Below are positions 62,839 to 64,000 of a stretch of 64,000 nt of DNA, piece after piece. Both the position numbers and the translations under genes were made by a program. Numbering within the stretch: position 1 is the stretch's first letter; the number at the start of each line of letters is the position of its first letter. The notes under the pieces are model-generated. The model was not told the origin of the DNA. It did not search any database and saw only the letters and a program-made list of their open reading frames with translations. Source of the stretch: Terriglobia bacterium (GTDB lineage Bacteria > Acidobacteriota > Terriglobia > Bryobacterales > UBA6623); assembly GCA_009838515.1 (NCBI GenBank), contig VXRL01000046.1:40343-104342 (forward strand). Reading direction: 5' to 3'.

Positions 62839-63963
62839 CTATCTGTCCACTCGCCACGGAAAGGCATAGCTTGGCTCCGACAAAAAGCGGCGGAGACCGA
62901 TCTTGAGGGAGGTGCCCGCTCCCGGTTCTAGGTCTACGCGGAAGTATCTGCCGCCAACGCTGACCGTTTGCTCGGAAGGCTGGGCGCTGTCAGGCAGTGG
63001 CGAGCCGGGACCGCGGAAGGCTGCTGCGGCCGGATAGGTCACGTTCGTGACAACGTGCTCGCCATAGGCGCCGCCCTGCACGATCATCGAGCGGCTCTCG
63101 AAGAGGTTGGTGTTGACGATCTCGACCTCCACTGTTTCAGGCGAGATCGATGTCACCAACGCCGCCACCCCTTGGGGCAGGCCCGGTTTGCGAGCGTCGA
63201 GATCGAAGTAGCGCAAGTAGGAGTGCAGCATCTCACCACGCTTGTGTACCGGCAGGCCGCCGATTGTTAGGCGCACGAGGTTGTCTGTCGGCATCGGCTC
63301 CAAGCTGAGCCAGTGTGCGTCGAACCAAGTCTCCGGGTCGCCGCGCTCGTTGAGCACGCGCTTTAGCTTCCGCTGCACGAACTGAATGTCTGCTTGGAGG
63401 GCCTGGACCGGGAAGTTCGGATTTTGGCCCTGCACAAAGTACGCCCAGCCCAAGTCCGGATCACTGAGCCGTCCGCCCTCAAGGGCGAGAGCGGCCAAGC
63501 GCTCGATGTTCGCCCAATCCTCCTGGCTCTGGGACGTGTGCCAGAGATGCACGTATGGGTGCGCTGGCTCAGGCACGAAGTGGTGCCACTGATTCTTATC
63601 GTCATAGCGGATCGGCACCATGGACACGCCTTCCCGGACCTCGCTGCGCTCACGCAGCACGCCCATCTGGCTTCGCGGCAGTTCCAGCCAGCCGCTCTCG
63701 CCCGTGAGCAGGACTGCCACCTTGGCCGCAGTTAGCGAAGCCAGCACGATATCAGTGCCGCCCCGTGGCCACTTCCAGCCGTAATAGCCTCCCCACCAGT
63801 GGCCGTCGGTATGTTCTCCGATCTTGCCGCTGATGCCAACGTTGTCGGGCGTGATGCCGTCGTTCTGCTCGGTCAGTTGCATCCACTTGGTCAAGTAGTC
63901 AACGACCCAACGCCGGTACTTGTCCTCAGGCGTGTATAGAAACGCAGAGGTGGTCCGGGGATT
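62839..63963 (-). CDS. unknown protein, 5' end broken or outside the window
   Basis: Open for 374 codons but without a convincing start. The first available start is a TTG at 63894, with no ribosome binding site. Residues before it (AFLYTPEDKYRRWVVDYL) look as protein-like as those after (TKWMQLTEQNDGITPDNVG), so the true N-terminus is further right. A TAA at 63964-63966 blocks this frame, while another frame (ALAKYTLAYGLKSP) stays open to the window edge. A single indel at the AAAATCCCC runs would join them. Visible content includes HWWGGYYGWKWPRGG, YVHLWHTSQSQEDW and a C-terminal beta domain (VEVEIVNTNLFESRSMIVQG). No family is recognised. Confidence 0.55.
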   Translation of the reverse strand, partial: NPRTTSAFLYTPEDKYRRWVVDYLTKWMQLTEQNDGITPDNVGISGKIGEHTDGHWWGGYYGWKWPRGGTDIVLASLTAAKVAVLLTGESGWLELPRSQMGVLRERSEVREGVSMVPIRYDDKNQWHHFVPEPAHPYVHLWHTSQSQEDWANIERLAALALEGGRLSDPDLGWAYFVQGQNPNFPVQALQADIQFVQRKLKRVLNERGDPETWFDAHWLSLEPMPTDNLVRLTIGGLPVHKRGEMLHSYLRYFDLDARKPGLPQGVAALVTSISPETVEVEIVNTNLFESRSMIVQGGAYGEHVVTNVTYPAAAAFRGPGSPLPDSAQPSEQTVSVGGRYFRVDLEPGAGTSLKIGLRRFLSEPSYAFPWRVDR

Positions 63964-64000
63964 TTAGACCATACGCTAAGGTGTACTTCGCCAGGGCTGA

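Noticed and set aside
1..64000. CRISPR array or phage module
   Set aside because: No regularly spaced direct repeats and no cas, capsid, terminase or integrase gene were seen.

Overview
The window is GC-rich bacterial chromosome with dense, mostly single-copy genes. Several traits fit an Acidobacteriota-like heterotroph: an Oar-type TonB-dependent receptor with a carboxypeptidase-regulatory N-domain, an FG-GAP/ASPIC-UnbV protein, a long PIG-L deacetylase, Tat-exported Gfo/Idh/MocA oxidoreductases, a secreted prolyl oligopeptidase, a sulfatase, and a GldA/GldG/DUF4340 ABC cluster. This placement is an inference from gene content. No rRNA, tRNA or CRISPR array was found.

Layout. 0-7.3 kb (minus): TPR protein, PfkB-type sugar kinase and GH4 phospho-glycosidase in overlapping order, then a secreted PIG-L deacetylase. 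7.4-10.5 kb: a frameshifted FG-GAP/ASPIC protein and an APC permease. 10.6-15.8 kb: one TonB-dependent receptor gene split by an 1835-bp ISKra4-like element with 22-bp terminal repeats and a 9-bp target duplication. 16.3-18.4 kb: ccmC plus a 51-codon ccmD, the divergent glutamate formimidoyltransferase, and a small acidic ORF. 18.6-21.4 kb: pnp and rpsO. 21.6-24.5 kb: a decaheme DmsE/MtrA-like cytochrome overlapping an MtrB/PioB-like outer-membrane barrel. 24.5-32 kb: a frameshifted AIM24 protein, a secreted protein of unknown function, a sulfatase, a DUF4389 membrane protein and an 1139-residue exported protein. 32-40 kb: prolyl oligopeptidase, murJ, a radical SAM protein, an AtuA-related small protein and RNase J. 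40-50 kb (minus): alcohol dehydrogenase, Gfo/Idh/MocA oxidoreductase, aldehyde dehydrogenase, LpxL-like acyltransferase, TPR protein, transaldolase-like aldolase, MFS transporter and PolB-type exonuclease. 50-54 kb: a secreted unknown, a DUF368 lipid-carrier transporter, a DMT-like membrane protein and a second Gfo/Idh/MocA protein. 54.4-59.1 kb: a three-gene ABC export/gliding-type operon. 59.2-60.6 kb: a FitA/VapB-VapC toxin-antitoxin pair and a decayed transposase. 60.9-64 kb: a secreted c-type cytochrome, a BNR-repeat protein and the 3' part of an unknown gene that runs to the window edge.

How the parts fit. Many genes serve uptake and breakdown of complex carbohydrate or glycoconjugate outside the cytoplasm, followed by intracellular oxidation of sugars. 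The redox genes (ccmCD, DmsE-MtrB, secreted cytochrome c) point to heme export and electron transfer across the outer membrane. Several starts have a -10-like TANNNT box 5 to 11 bases upstream and no Shine-Dalgarno sequence, which suggests leaderless or near-leaderless mRNAs. Four reading frames are broken by what looks like single-base indels, three of them in or beside homopolymer runs, so sequencing error must be excluded before they are called pseudogenes.
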